DNA from: JAWLCA01 sp041687395
Lineage (GTDB): Bacteria; Pseudomonadota; Alphaproteobacteria; Rhodobacterales; Rhodobacteraceae
DNA length: 64,000 bases
Direction: 5' to 3'
NCBI GenBank assembly: GCA_041687395.1
Contig: JAWLCA010000018.1
Span: 1 to 64,000, forward strand
Every line of letters starts with the position of its first letter. The stretch's first letter is position 1. A program made the translations under genes and the position numbers. The notes under the pieces were generated by a model that did no database searches, was not told where the DNA came from, and saw nothing but the letters and a program-made list of their open reading frames with translations. Below, piece after piece: positions 44,070 to 52,374 of this stretch.

Positions 44070-45065
44070 TCAGTCGGTCAGCGCCTGGTCCGAAATTGCA
44101 TGCGTCCAGGCCATGCCTTCCGGCTCCTTGGTGATCGCCGGATTTTCGGGCGATACGGCCGAGAGCAGGGTGGCGACGGTCTGATCGTAATCCGCCGGGT
44201 TAAGCGCCCCGTTCGATCCGGCCGTCAGTTTGGCGACCTCCTGAACCATGTAGAGCTGATGCTCGTAGCTTTGTGCGCCGGTCTCGTCGTTCTCGATCAC
44301 GATCTCGGCGGCTTCCTCGGGGTTCTCCTCGGCGTATTTCCAGCCGCGCATCGAGGCCCGGACGAAGCGCACCATCTTGTCGGCGAACTCGGGATCCTCC
44401 AGATCGTCCTCGATCACGTAAAGCCCGTCCTCGAGCATCCCGATGCCTTCCTCAAGGTAATTGAAGGTCACCAGTTCATCCTCGGAGATGCCGGCGTCCA
44501 GCACCTGCCCGTATTCGTTGTAGGTCATCACGCTGATGCAGTCTGCCTGCCGCTGCAGCAGCGGATCGACGTTGAACGCCTGCTTCAGCACCTCGACGCC
44601 GTCGTCGCCGCCCGAGGTCGGGATGCCCAGCTTCGCCATCCAGGCATAGAACGGGTATTCGTTGCCGAAGAACCAGACGCCCAGCGTGCGGCCGCGGAAG
44701 TCCTCGGGGCTTTCGATGCCGGTTTCTTTCAGGCAGGTCAGCTGCATGCCGCCCGACTTGAACGGCTGCGCGATGTTGACCAGCGGTACGCCCCGCTCGC
44801 GCGCGGCCAGTGCGGCGGCCATCCAGGTGGTGATGACATCGGCGCCGTCGCCGGCGATCACCTGCTCGGGTGCGATGTCCGGGCCGCCCGGCTTGATCGT
44901 GACGTCAAGATCCTCTTCCTCGTAGAACCCCTTGTCCTTGGCCACGTAGTAGCCGGCGAACTGGGCCTGGGTGACCCATTTCAGTTGCATCACCACTTCG
45001 TCGGCGGCAAAGGCCTGACCGCTCGTCAGGGCCAGAGCGGCCGCACCTGCCATCAGTCTTTTCAT
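44070..45065 (-). CDS. NMT1/THI5-type ABC substrate-binding protein
   Basis: 331 aa. Signal peptide (residues 1-20, GQAFAADE). NMT1/THI5 domain: LKWVTQAQFAGYYVAKDKGFYEEEDLDVTIKPGG. These proteins bind pyrimidines related to thiamine precursors or other small N-heterocycles. Here it is the last gene of a dihydropyrimidinase operon, so uptake of uracil/thymine or a similar compound is likely. RBS GGGGA before ATG 45065. Confidence 0.92.
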   Translation of the reverse strand: MKRLMAGAAALALTSGQAFAADEVVMQLKWVTQAQFAGYYVAKDKGFYEEEDLDVTIKPGGPDIAPEQVIAGDGADVITTWMAAALAARERGVPLVNIAQPFKSGGMQLTCLKETGIESPEDFRGRTLGVWFFGNEYPFYAWMAKLGIPTSGGDDGVEVLKQAFNVDPLLQRQADCISVMTYNEYGQVLDAGISEDELVTFNYLEEGIGMLEDGLYVIEDDLEDPEFADKMVRFVRASMRGWKYAEENPEEAAEIVIENDETGAQSYEHQLYMVQEVAKLTAGSNGALNPADYDQTVATLLSAVSPENPAITKEPEGMAWTHAISDQALTD

Positions 45066-45085
45066 GTCGAGAACTCCCCTTGGAC

Positions 45086-45925
45086 TCACTTTCTTTGCGA
45101 CGGGTGCCAGAATGTCACCCGCCGTTCGATCAGGGCCACCGCCCCATAGAAGGCCGACCCGGCAAGGGCAGCCATGGCGATCTCGGCCCAGACCATCGGC
45201 AGGTTCAGCCGCCCGACCTCGGTCGAGATGCGGAAGCCCATGCCGCGGATCGGTGAGCCGAAGAACTCGGCCACGATAGCCCCGATCAGGGCCAGTGTGG
45301 TGCAAATCTTCAATCCATTGAAGATAAAAGGCATCGCAGCCGGCAGGCGCAGCCGCAAAAGAGTCTGCACATGGCTGGCTGCATAGGTTCTCATCAGATC
45401 GCGCTGCATCTGGTCGGTTGCCGACAGCCCGGCCACCGAATTCACCAGCATGGGAAAGAACACCATGGCGACGACGACGGCCGCCTTTGATTCCCAGCCG
45501 AATCCGAACCACATCACCATGATCGGCGCGACACCGACGATGGGCAGCGCCGCCACGAAATTGCCCACCGGCAGCAGGCCCCGCCGCAGGAACGGGTGAC
45601 GATCCACCAGAATTGCCACCAGAACGCCGGCCGCGCATCCCATGACATATCCAGACAGCGCGCCCTTCAGGATCGTCTGCACGAAATCTTCCCACAGCGT
45701 CCCGGTCGAGGCGAGGATCTGCGTCCAGATGACCGAGGGCGCAGGCAGGATCACCGTTTCGATCGACAGTCCGCGGACCAGCCCCTCCCACAGGATCAGG
45801 ATGGTGACCCCGAACAGCAACGGCACGACCAGCCGCACCCAGCGGCCACTGGCCCGGCGCGCCAGAACCGTGTTCACCGCCCATGCGGCCAGCCAGAAGA
45901 CGATGGCGCCGATGAGCCAGGTCAT
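45086..45925 (-). CDS. ABC permease, pyrimidine-importer subunit
   Basis: 279 aa, six membrane helices, BPD_transp_1 with the EAA loop around YAASHVQTLLRLRLPAAMPFIFNGLK. SsuC/TauC/ThiX-like. Its start overlaps the end of the preceding permease by 4 bp. Two permease genes suggest a heterodimeric channel. Confidence 0.93.
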   Translation of the reverse strand: MTWLIGAIVFWLAAWAVNTVLARRASGRWVRLVVPLLFGVTILILWEGLVRGLSIETVILPAPSVIWTQILASTGTLWEDFVQTILKGALSGYVMGCAAGVLVAILVDRHPFLRRGLLPVGNFVAALPIVGVAPIMVMWFGFGWESKAAVVVAMVFFPMLVNSVAGLSATDQMQRDLMRTYAASHVQTLLRLRLPAAMPFIFNGLKICTTLALIGAIVAEFFGSPIRGMGFRISTEVGRLNLPMVWAEIAMAALAGSAFYGAVALIERRVTFWHPSQRK

Positions 45926-46788
45926 CGCGCCACCCCCATCGCCCGGTTCGCGGCCTTTTCGACCGCGCCCACCAGCAGGATCAGCCCGCCCGCCAGGATC
46001 GCCGCGGCGAACAGCGCGCTCCAGGTCTGCAGCGGCTGGCCGAACTGGCTACCGATCAGCATCCGCGCTCCCAGGCCGCTGGTGGCCCCCGTCGGCAACT
46101 CGCCCACGATGGTGCCCACCAGGCTTGCCGCGATGGCGACCTTGAGAGAGGCGAAAAGGTAGGGCAGCGACGCGGGCAGCCGCAGTTTCCAGAAGCTTTG
46201 CCCGTTCGAGGCGTTGTAGGTGCGCATCAGGTCCACCTGCATCGCGTCGGGGGAATTCAGCCCCTTCACCATGCTGACCAGCACCGGAAAGAAGCTCAGA
46301 TAGGCGGCGATCACCGCCTTGGGGATCCGGATATCCTGCACGCCCACCTGCGCCGCGATCACCACGATCATCGGCGCAAGCGCCACTATGGGGATCGTCT
46401 GGCTGATGATCGCCCAGGGCATCACGCTCAGCTCCATCGTGCGCGAATAGGTGATCGACACCGCCAGACCGACCCCCAGCAAGATGCCCAGCCCGAAGCC
46501 CCACAGCGTGGTCTCGAGGGTGATGAACCCCTGATAGACCAGACTGCGGCGCGAGGTGACGCTGGCGCCGAACACCCCGTCATACAGTTCGATCACGACC
46601 TGATGCGGCGCCGGCAGCACCGGGCGGCGCTGGTTCATGGTGTCGCGGACGAGGTCGACGACGCCGACCTCCTGCCCCGCGCGCGCCGCCTGATCGAGCG
46701 TCCAGCGGGCGTTCATCGCCACGGTGCCCAGATACCAGATCACCAGGATCGACAGCAGCACGGTCAGCACGGGCAGGACGCGGCTCAT
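45922..46788 (-). CDS. ABC permease, pyrimidine-importer subunit
   Basis: 288 aa with one N-terminal helix plus five core helices. EAA loop in YNASNGQSFWKLRLPASLPYLFASLKV. Related to, but longer than, the next permease; likely duplicates that diverged. 30 bp from the ATPase gene. Confidence 0.93.
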   Translation of the reverse strand: MSRVLPVLTVLLSILVIWYLGTVAMNARWTLDQAARAGQEVGVVDLVRDTMNQRRPVLPAPHQVVIELYDGVFGASVTSRRSLVYQGFITLETTLWGFGLGILLGVGLAVSITYSRTMELSVMPWAIISQTIPIVALAPMIVVIAAQVGVQDIRIPKAVIAAYLSFFPVLVSMVKGLNSPDAMQVDLMRTYNASNGQSFWKLRLPASLPYLFASLKVAIAASLVGTIVGELPTGATSGLGARMLIGSQFGQPLQTWSALFAAAILAGGLILLVGAVEKAANRAMGVAR

Positions 46789-46818
46789 CGTGCCCCCTCG
46801 GCCCGGCCCGTCGACCGC

Positions 46819-47616
46819 CTACAACTCATCGCCATGCCCCGCCCGCAAGCCCTCGCGCACGCGGTGCGCGATCTCGATGAACTCCCGGCTGTCGCGGATG
46901 TCCAGCGGGCGTTCGCGCGGCAGCGGGCTTTCGATCACGTCGGTGATCCGCCCCGGCCGCGGGCTCATCACCACGATCCGGGTGGACAGGTACACCGCCT
47001 CGGGGATCGAATGGGTGACGAAGGCGATGGTCTTTTCGGTCCGCGCCCAGAGCCGCAGCAGTTCCTCGTTCAGCCGGTCGCGCACGATCTCGTCCAGCGC
47101 GCCAAAGGGTTCGTCCATGAGCAGGATGTCGGCATCGAACGCCAGCGCCCGCGCGATGCTGGCGCGCTGCTGCATCCCGCCCGAAAGCTGCCAGGGGAAT
47201 TTACCGCCAAAGCCATCCAGCTCAACGAGTTCCAGCACGGCCTTCACGCGCTTGTCCTGCTCCGCGCGCGAAAAGCCCATGATCTCCAGCGGCAGCCGGA
47301 TGTTGCCCGCGATGGTGCGCCAGGGGTACAGACCCGCCGCCTGAAACACGTAGCCATAGGCCCGCGACCGGCGCGCCTCGTCCGGGGTCATGCCGTTGAC
47401 GGTCAGCGTGCCCTCGGTCGGGTGTTCCAGCGCGGCGATGCAGCGCAGGAACGTCGTCTTGCCGCAGCCCGAGGGGCCGATGAAGCTGACGAAATCGCCC
47501 TTGCCGATGGTCAGGTCCACATCCTTCAGCGCATGCACCGGCCCGTCGGCCGTCTGGAACGTCAGCCCCAGACCGTGCGCCTCGACCACCGCCTGCAGGG
47601 GGGCGTTGTCGCGCAT
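46819..47616 (-). CDS. ABC ATPase of the pyrimidine importer
   Basis: 265 aa. Walker A GPSGCGKTT, signature LSGGMQQRASIAR, Walker B DILLMDEPFGAL, H-loop VTHSIPEA; typical nitrate/sulfonate/taurine subfamily. ATG 47616 overlaps the dihydropyrimidinase stop (TGATG), tying uptake to catabolism. A longer frame upstream is a shadow of the enzyme gene. Confidence 0.95.
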   Translation of the reverse strand: MRDNAPLQAVVEAHGLGLTFQTADGPVHALKDVDLTIGKGDFVSFIGPSGCGKTTFLRCIAALEHPTEGTLTVNGMTPDEARRSRAYGYVFQAAGLYPWRTIAGNIRLPLEIMGFSRAEQDKRVKAVLELVELDGFGGKFPWQLSGGMQQRASIARALAFDADILLMDEPFGALDEIVRDRLNEELLRLWARTEKTIAFVTHSIPEAVYLSTRIVVMSPRPGRITDVIESPLPRERPLDIRDSREFIEIAHRVREGLRAGHGDEL

Positions 47617-49067
47617 CAGACCCCGCTCGCCGGGATGCCTGACCGTTCCACCGGGCGGGGCGCGGTCAGATCCTTCCAGGTGCTCAGCGCCCGGCTGACG
47701 GCTCCGTTCGGCTCGCGCGCCACGAACTCGCCGTGGCCCTCCTGCCCGCGGATCTCTCCGTCCTGCACGGCCACGCGGCCCCGTGTCAGCGTAAAGCGCG
47801 GCAGGCCCTTCACCTTCTGCCCCTCGAACACGTTGTAATCGATGGCAGACTGCTGTGTCCTGGCGCTGATGGTCTTTTCCTTGGCCGGATCCCAGATTAC
47901 CAGATCGGCATCCGCCCCCACCGCCACAGCGCCCTTGCGGGGATAGAGGCCGAAGATCTTGGCGGCATTGGTGGATGTCGCCGCGACAAACTCGTTCATC
48001 GTCAGCCGGCCGGTGTTCACCCCGTGGGTCCAGAGCATCGGCATTCGATCCTCCAGCCCCCCCGTCCCGTTGGGGATCTTGGTGAAATCGCCCACCCCAT
48101 AGCGCTTCTGGTCGGTGGTGAAGGCGCAGTGGTCGGTCGCCACCACCGACAGGCTGCCCGCCTGCAACCCCGCCCACAGGCTGTCCTGATGCGCCTTGTT
48201 GCGGAACGGCGGCGACATCACGCGCCGCGCGGCATGGTCCCAGTCGGCGTTGAAATACTCGCTTTCGTCCAGCGTCAGGTGCTGGATCAGCGGCTCGCCC
48301 CAGACCCGCTTGCCCTGCTGGCGCGCGCGCCGGATCGCCTCGTGCGCCTCCTCGCAACTGGTATGCACCACGTAAAGCGGCACGCCCGCCATGTCGGCGA
48401 TCATGATCGCGCGGTTCGTCGCCTCGCCCTCCACCTGGGTCGGGCGGGAATAGGCATGCGCCTCTGGCCCGGTGTTCCCCTCGCGCAGCAGGCGGGCGGA
48501 CAGTTCCGCCACCACGTCGCCATTCTCGGCGTGCACCATCGCGATGGCGCCCAGCTCGCGCAGGCGCTGGAAGCTGGCAAACAACTCGTCGTCGTTCACC
48601 ATCAGCGCGCCCTTGTAGGCCATGAAATGCTTGAAGCTGGTGATCCCCTTGTCCACCACCTGTTGCATCTCGTTGAAAACCTGCTCGCTCCACCAGGTGA
48701 TGGCCATGTGATAGGAATAGTCGCAATGCGCCCGGCCGGACTTGTTCGACCACATGTCCAGCGCATCCAGCAGCCCCTGTCCCGGGCTGGGCAGGGCGAA
48801 GTCGATCACCATCGTCGTCCCGCCCGCCAGCGCCGCGCGGGTGCCGGATTCGAAATCGTCGGCCGAATAGGTGCCCATGAAGGGCATCTCCAGATGTGTA
48901 TGCGGGTCGATGCCCCCCGGCATGACATAGCAGCCGGTGGCGTCGAGTTCGTCGTCGCCCGTCAGGCCCTGCCCGATCTGGGCGATCTTGCCGCCGTCGA
49001 TCAGCACGTCGGCCTTGTAGGTCAGTTCATGCGTGACGATGGTGCCGTTCTTGATGACGGTGGTCAT
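47616..49067 (-). CDS. hydA: Dihydropyrimidinase
   Basis: 483 aa amidohydrolase that opens dihydrouracil/dihydrothymine to N-carbamoyl-beta-amino acids. Metal ligands visible: His56 and His58 in GGIDPHTHLE, the carboxylated Lys152 in MAYKGAL, and a later NGxGG-type end (NGTGGLEDRMPML). Length and motifs match dihydropyrimidinase rather than allantoinase. Step two of the reductive pyrimidine pathway, fed by PreTA. Confidence 0.94.
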   Translation of the reverse strand: MTTVIKNGTIVTHELTYKADVLIDGGKIAQIGQGLTGDDELDATGCYVMPGGIDPHTHLEMPFMGTYSADDFESGTRAALAGGTTMVIDFALPSPGQGLLDALDMWSNKSGRAHCDYSYHMAITWWSEQVFNEMQQVVDKGITSFKHFMAYKGALMVNDDELFASFQRLRELGAIAMVHAENGDVVAELSARLLREGNTGPEAHAYSRPTQVEGEATNRAIMIADMAGVPLYVVHTSCEEAHEAIRRARQQGKRVWGEPLIQHLTLDESEYFNADWDHAARRVMSPPFRNKAHQDSLWAGLQAGSLSVVATDHCAFTTDQKRYGVGDFTKIPNGTGGLEDRMPMLWTHGVNTGRLTMNEFVAATSTNAAKIFGLYPRKGAVAVGADADLVIWDPAKEKTISARTQQSAIDYNVFEGQKVKGLPRFTLTRGRVAVQDGEIRGQEGHGEFVAREPNGAVSRALSTWKDLTAPRPVERSGIPASGV

Positions 49068-49171
49068 GGCTCTATCTCCCTGTTCGTCCGGGCGAGTCTC
49101 TGCCGCCCTGTTGTTCGCTCACTTCATATCCCGCGTCCGGCGCGCCTAACAACCGGGCGCGACACCTGTCA

Positions 49172-49214
49172 CCCCTCACTGTGACGCCCCGGACCTGATC
49201 CGGGGCCCCGCTGG
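49172..49214 (+). repeat. Left inverted repeat flanking the GIY-YIG gene
   Basis: 43 bp beginning CCCCTCACTGTGACGCCCCG and ending CCCCGCTGGC, with an internal hairpin GCCCCGGA-CCTGA-TCCGGGGC. Its reverse complement recurs at 49545-49593 with two substitutions and one 5-base (CCCCG) difference. It lies 14 bp beyond the GIY-YIG stop. Confidence 0.85.
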
Positions 49215-49227
49215 CAGAAGCACCCCC

Positions 49228-49512
49228 TCACAACGGAATCTGACCCGAAAGATCCCGCCACTCCGGATTGACTTCGGCAATCAACTCGTCCTTCCACGCC
49301 CGCCGCCACCGCTTCACCTGCCGCTCGCGTTCCAGTGCGGCGTAAAGGTCCGCGTGCGTCTCGAACCAGACCAGCGTGGTGATCCCGTATCGGGCGGTGT
49401 GGCCGACGACCTTTGCCCGATGCTGCTCCAGCCGACGCCGAAGATCCGATGTCGCGCCGATGTAGATCGCGCCGCCGGGGCGCGAGGCGAGGATGTAGAC
49501 GTAGTGCGCCAC
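49228..49512 (-). CDS. Small GIY-YIG nuclease (UPF0213-like)
   Basis: 94 aa single-domain GIY-YIG protein. Motif residues: YVY (4-6), YIGA (17-20), Arg25/Arg26 in DLRRRLEQH, and Glu63 in ERERQVKRW, the predicted metal ligand. GTG 49512 has AGGGG 7 nt upstream. It interrupts the dihydropyrimidinase and ureidopropionase genes and is bounded by near-identical inverted repeats, so it looks recently moved. The cellular role of such small GIY-YIG proteins is unsettled (repair, DNA processing or transposition). Confidence 0.92.
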   Translation of the reverse strand: MAHYVYILASRPGGAIYIGATSDLRRRLEQHRAKVVGHTARYGITTLVWFETHADLYAALERERQVKRWRRAWKDELIAEVNPEWRDLSGQIPL

Positions 49513-49544
49513 GGGTGGCCCCTTTCGCGATGCCTGGGCCGGTC

Positions 49545-49593
49545 GCCAGCGGGGCGGGGCCCCGGATCAAGTCCGGGGCGTCGCAGTGAGGGG
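49545..49593 (-). repeat. Right inverted repeat flanking the GIY-YIG gene
   Basis: 49 bp, reverse complement of the left copy apart from two substitutions (T/C changes) and an extra CCCCG. It lies 33 bp before the GIY-YIG start and 9 bp after the ureidopropionase stop at 49603. The inner hairpin is GCCCCGGA-TCAAG-TCCGGGGC on this strand. Confidence 0.85.
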
Positions 49594-49602
49594 CGGTTGG
49601 CC

Positions 49603-50853
49603 TCACCCCACAACCTCCGCCGTTTCCAGCACCGCGTGCATCAGCACGTTCGCCCCGGCCTCCGCCCACTCCTTCGTGATCTCCTCGGCCTCGTTGTGGC
49701 TGAGCCCGTCCTTGCAGGGGCACATCACCATCGTGGTCGGATAGACCCGGTTGATCCAGCAGGCGTCATGGCCTGCGCCGGAAATCAGGTCCATGTGGGA
49801 ATATCCCAGCCGGTCGGCGGCCTCGCGCACCCGGCCCACCAGCGTCTCGTCAAAGGCAGGCGGGTCGAAGAAGCCCACGACCTCTGACTGGAATTTCACC
49901 CCGATGTCGGCGCAGACGCCCGGCGCGGTGGCGTTCAATTCCTCCACCATTGCCTCCAGCGTTTCCAGCACGTGACTGCGGAAATCGACTGTGAAGACGA
50001 CCTTTTCGGGGATGACGTTGCGGCTGTTGGGGTAGACGTCGATATGGCCGATCGCGCCCACGGCGTTCGGCTGGTACTGCAGCGCGATCTCGTGCACCAG
50101 TTCGATGACGCGGGCCAGCGCGCGGCCGGCGTTGCGGCGCATGTACATCGGCGTCGACCCGGTGTGCTGGCCCTTGCCGGTGACGGTGCACTGCACCCAG
50201 CGCAACCCTTGCCCGTGGGTGACGACGCCCACCTGCTTGCCCTCGGCCTCCAGGATCGGGCCCTGTTCGATGTGCAACTCGAAGAAGGCGTGCATCTTCC
50301 GCGCGCCCACTTCCTCGTCGCCCTGCCAGCCGATGCGCTTCAACTCGTCGCCAAAGCGCTTGCCCTCGGCGTCCTTGCGGTCATAGGCCCAGTCCTGATC
50401 CAGCACCCCCGCGAAGACGCCGGATGCGAGCATGGCGGGGGCGAAGCGTGTGCCCTCCTCGTTCGTCCAGTTCGTCACAACGATGGGGTGCTTGGTGCGG
50501 ATGCCCAGATCGCGCATGGTGCGGATGATCTCCAGCCCGCCCAGCACGCCCAGAACGCCATCGTATTTCCCGCCCGTGGGCTGGGTGTCGAGGTGGGAGC
50601 CGACATAGACCGGCAGCGCGTCGGGGTCGGTGCCGGGAAACTCGGCGAACATGGTGCCCATCTGGTCCACCTTCACCGTGCCACCCGCCTCCTCGCACCA
50701 TTGCTGGAACAGCGCGCGACCCTCGGCATCGGCGTCGGTCAGGGTCTGGCGGTTGTTGCCGCCCGCGATCCCGGGGCCGATCTTCGCCATCTCCATCAGG
50801 CTGTCCCACAGCCGGTCGGCATCGATCCTCATGTTCTCCGCAGCCGCCGCCAT
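49603..50853 (-). CDS. Beta-ureidopropionase / N-carbamoyl-amino-acid hydrolase
   Basis: 416 aa, M20-family Zn-dependent carbamoylase (HyuC/PydC). Metal and catalytic motifs: GSHLDTQPTGGKYDGVLG near residue 90, TNEEGTRF near 130, and HIEQGPILE. It releases CO2 and ammonia from N-carbamoyl-beta-alanine, step three of the pathway. A near-perfect RutR-type operator lies 30 bp upstream of ATG 50853. The next ATG (50832) is possible. Confidence 0.93.
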   Translation of the reverse strand: MAAAAENMRIDADRLWDSLMEMAKIGPGIAGGNNRQTLTDADAEGRALFQQWCEEAGGTVKVDQMGTMFAEFPGTDPDALPVYVGSHLDTQPTGGKYDGVLGVLGGLEIIRTMRDLGIRTKHPIVVTNWTNEEGTRFAPAMLASGVFAGVLDQDWAYDRKDAEGKRFGDELKRIGWQGDEEVGARKMHAFFELHIEQGPILEAEGKQVGVVTHGQGLRWVQCTVTGKGQHTGSTPMYMRRNAGRALARVIELVHEIALQYQPNAVGAIGHIDVYPNSRNVIPEKVVFTVDFRSHVLETLEAMVEELNATAPGVCADIGVKFQSEVVGFFDPPAFDETLVGRVREAADRLGYSHMDLISGAGHDACWINRVYPTTMVMCPCKDGLSHNEAEEITKEWAEAGANVLMHAVLETAEVVG

Positions 50854-50882
50854 CCCTCTCCCCCTTTTCAGGTTTTCCCGTT

Positions 50883-50898
50883 CTGACCGACTGGTCAG
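50883..50898. promoter_or_regulatory. RutR-type operator
   Basis: CTGACCGACTGGTCAG. Its inner 14 bases TGACC-GAC-TGGTCA match 11 of the 12 defined positions of the E. coli RutR core TGACCA-NN-TGGTCA. Position just upstream of the ureidopropionase gene, with a RutR-like TetR gene at 55075 in the same pathway block, supports pyrimidine control. Confidence 0.65.
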
Positions 50899-51050
50899 GA
50901 GAGAGGCTACACAGTCAGGGTCGCGGGTCAACCGGGTTTTGGGGGCGGGATCACCGGGATGTGCGGGGCGCCCGGGAATGGGTCGATTTACAGCCCCTCT
51001 GCCGGCGGGTTAATCTGCGCGCTGGCGCCGGGTGCGTCGTCGGGGGCGGC

Positions 51051-52367
51051 ATGCGCAGGCTTTTTCGGGTCTTTTTCGTTCTGCTGCTGGCGGGGGCGGG
51101 CGCGGTCTTCGTGCTTGGCACCGTCTTCCTGCAGGACGCCCCGGCCGTGGCCGCGATGGCCCCGCCCGCGCCCGAGGACGTGCGCGCCGCGCGCGGCTTC
51201 TACCACCAGGTCCGCGCCGCCACCAACGGCGAACCGGGCGCGCCCGAGACAGTGACGCTCAGCGCCGGTGCGCTGCAATCGGTCCTGCGCCTTGGCACGC
51301 GGCTTGTCCGCGACTACCGGGCCGAGACCGAGGTTGCGGACGATCTGGTGCGCATGACCGCCGCCCTGCCGGTGCCGTGGATCGGCGGCACGCGCTGGCT
51401 GAACCTGCGCGCCGCCGTCGCCCCGTTCGAGGAGCGCTTTGCCCTGCAGCACGTGCAGCTTGGCGGCCGCGAGATCCCGCCCGACCTGGCGCTGCAGCTG
51501 GCGCGGCTGGGCGGGAACCTCGTGCTCGGCTCCGGGGCGGGCGACACGCTGTTCGACGCCCCCGCCGCCATGGCGATCGACGGCGACAGGATGATCTTTG
51601 CCCTGCGGCTGGACCGCGACGGGCGGGGCGACGTGATCCAGGGCGTGTTCGGCGCGCTGCGCGGCGGCGCGATGCCGGGCGCGGACCGGGTCGATCATTA
51701 CTACGTGCTGCTGCGCGACGCGCTGGACGCGGGCACCGTTCCTGATCGGGGCAGCGTGCTTCCGCTGCTCACATTCACCCTTGCCGCCGCCCATGCCGAC
51801 AGCACCGACGCCTCTGCCGCTGACGAATTCACGGCGGCGATCTTTGCCCTGACCAAGGCCTGCGGGGCGAACGACTTTCACCTTGTCGTCGGCTCTATGG
51901 CAGAGACCCCGTCGGAACGCGCCCGGTCGTGGCGGACAGACTGCCTTCAGCTGGAACTGGCCGGCCGGATCGACCTGCGGCGGCATTTCCTGACGGCGGC
52001 AGCGATCCAGACCGCATCCAACCGGGGCTTCGCCGTCTCGATGGGAGAGTTCAAGGAGCTGCACGACACGCTGATGGCCGGCGGCTACGACTTCACCGAC
52101 ATCACCGCCAACAACTCGGGCATCCGCATGGCCGATCTGTTCCTGTCGCGCCCGCGCGCCGACTGGCCCGCCCTGCTGGAGCGGATGCAAACCGAGGCCG
52201 ACATCCTGCCCGATCTTCAGGGCATTCCCGACCGGATGTCGCGCAGCCGGTTCGAGGAACGCTTCGGCGAGGTCGACAGCCCGGCCTATCAGGCGATGAT
52301 GGATGAAATCGAGGCCCGGATCGACCGTACGGCGCTGCACGCCACCACCGAAGCCGGGGGCGGCTGA
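51051..52367 (+). CDS. Membrane-anchored protein of unknown function
   Basis: 438 aa. One N-terminal membrane helix (residues 5-25; RVFFVLLLAGAGAVFVLGTVFL) and a long soluble domain probably facing the periplasm. Conserved-looking parts are RAAVAPFEERFALQHVQLGG and FTDITANNSGIRMADLFLSRP. No family recognised. ATG 51051 is taken because the hydrophobic anchor begins there; an upstream in-frame ATG at 50961 has no support. It stands alone, divergent from ureidopropionase and convergent with the serine hydrolase (8 bp apart). Confidence 0.72.
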   Translation: MRRLFRVFFVLLLAGAGAVFVLGTVFLQDAPAVAAMAPPAPEDVRAARGFYHQVRAATNGEPGAPETVTLSAGALQSVLRLGTRLVRDYRAETEVADDLVRMTAALPVPWIGGTRWLNLRAAVAPFEERFALQHVQLGGREIPPDLALQLARLGGNLVLGSGAGDTLFDAPAAMAIDGDRMIFALRLDRDGRGDVIQGVFGALRGGAMPGADRVDHYYVLLRDALDAGTVPDRGSVLPLLTFTLAAAHADSTDASAADEFTAAIFALTKACGANDFHLVVGSMAETPSERARSWRTDCLQLELAGRIDLRRHFLTAAAIQTASNRGFAVSMGEFKELHDTLMAGGYDFTDITANNSGIRMADLFLSRPRADWPALLERMQTEADILPDLQGIPDRMSRSRFEERFGEVDSPAYQAMMDEIEARIDRTALHATTEAGGG

Positions 52368-52374
52368 GGCCCGC

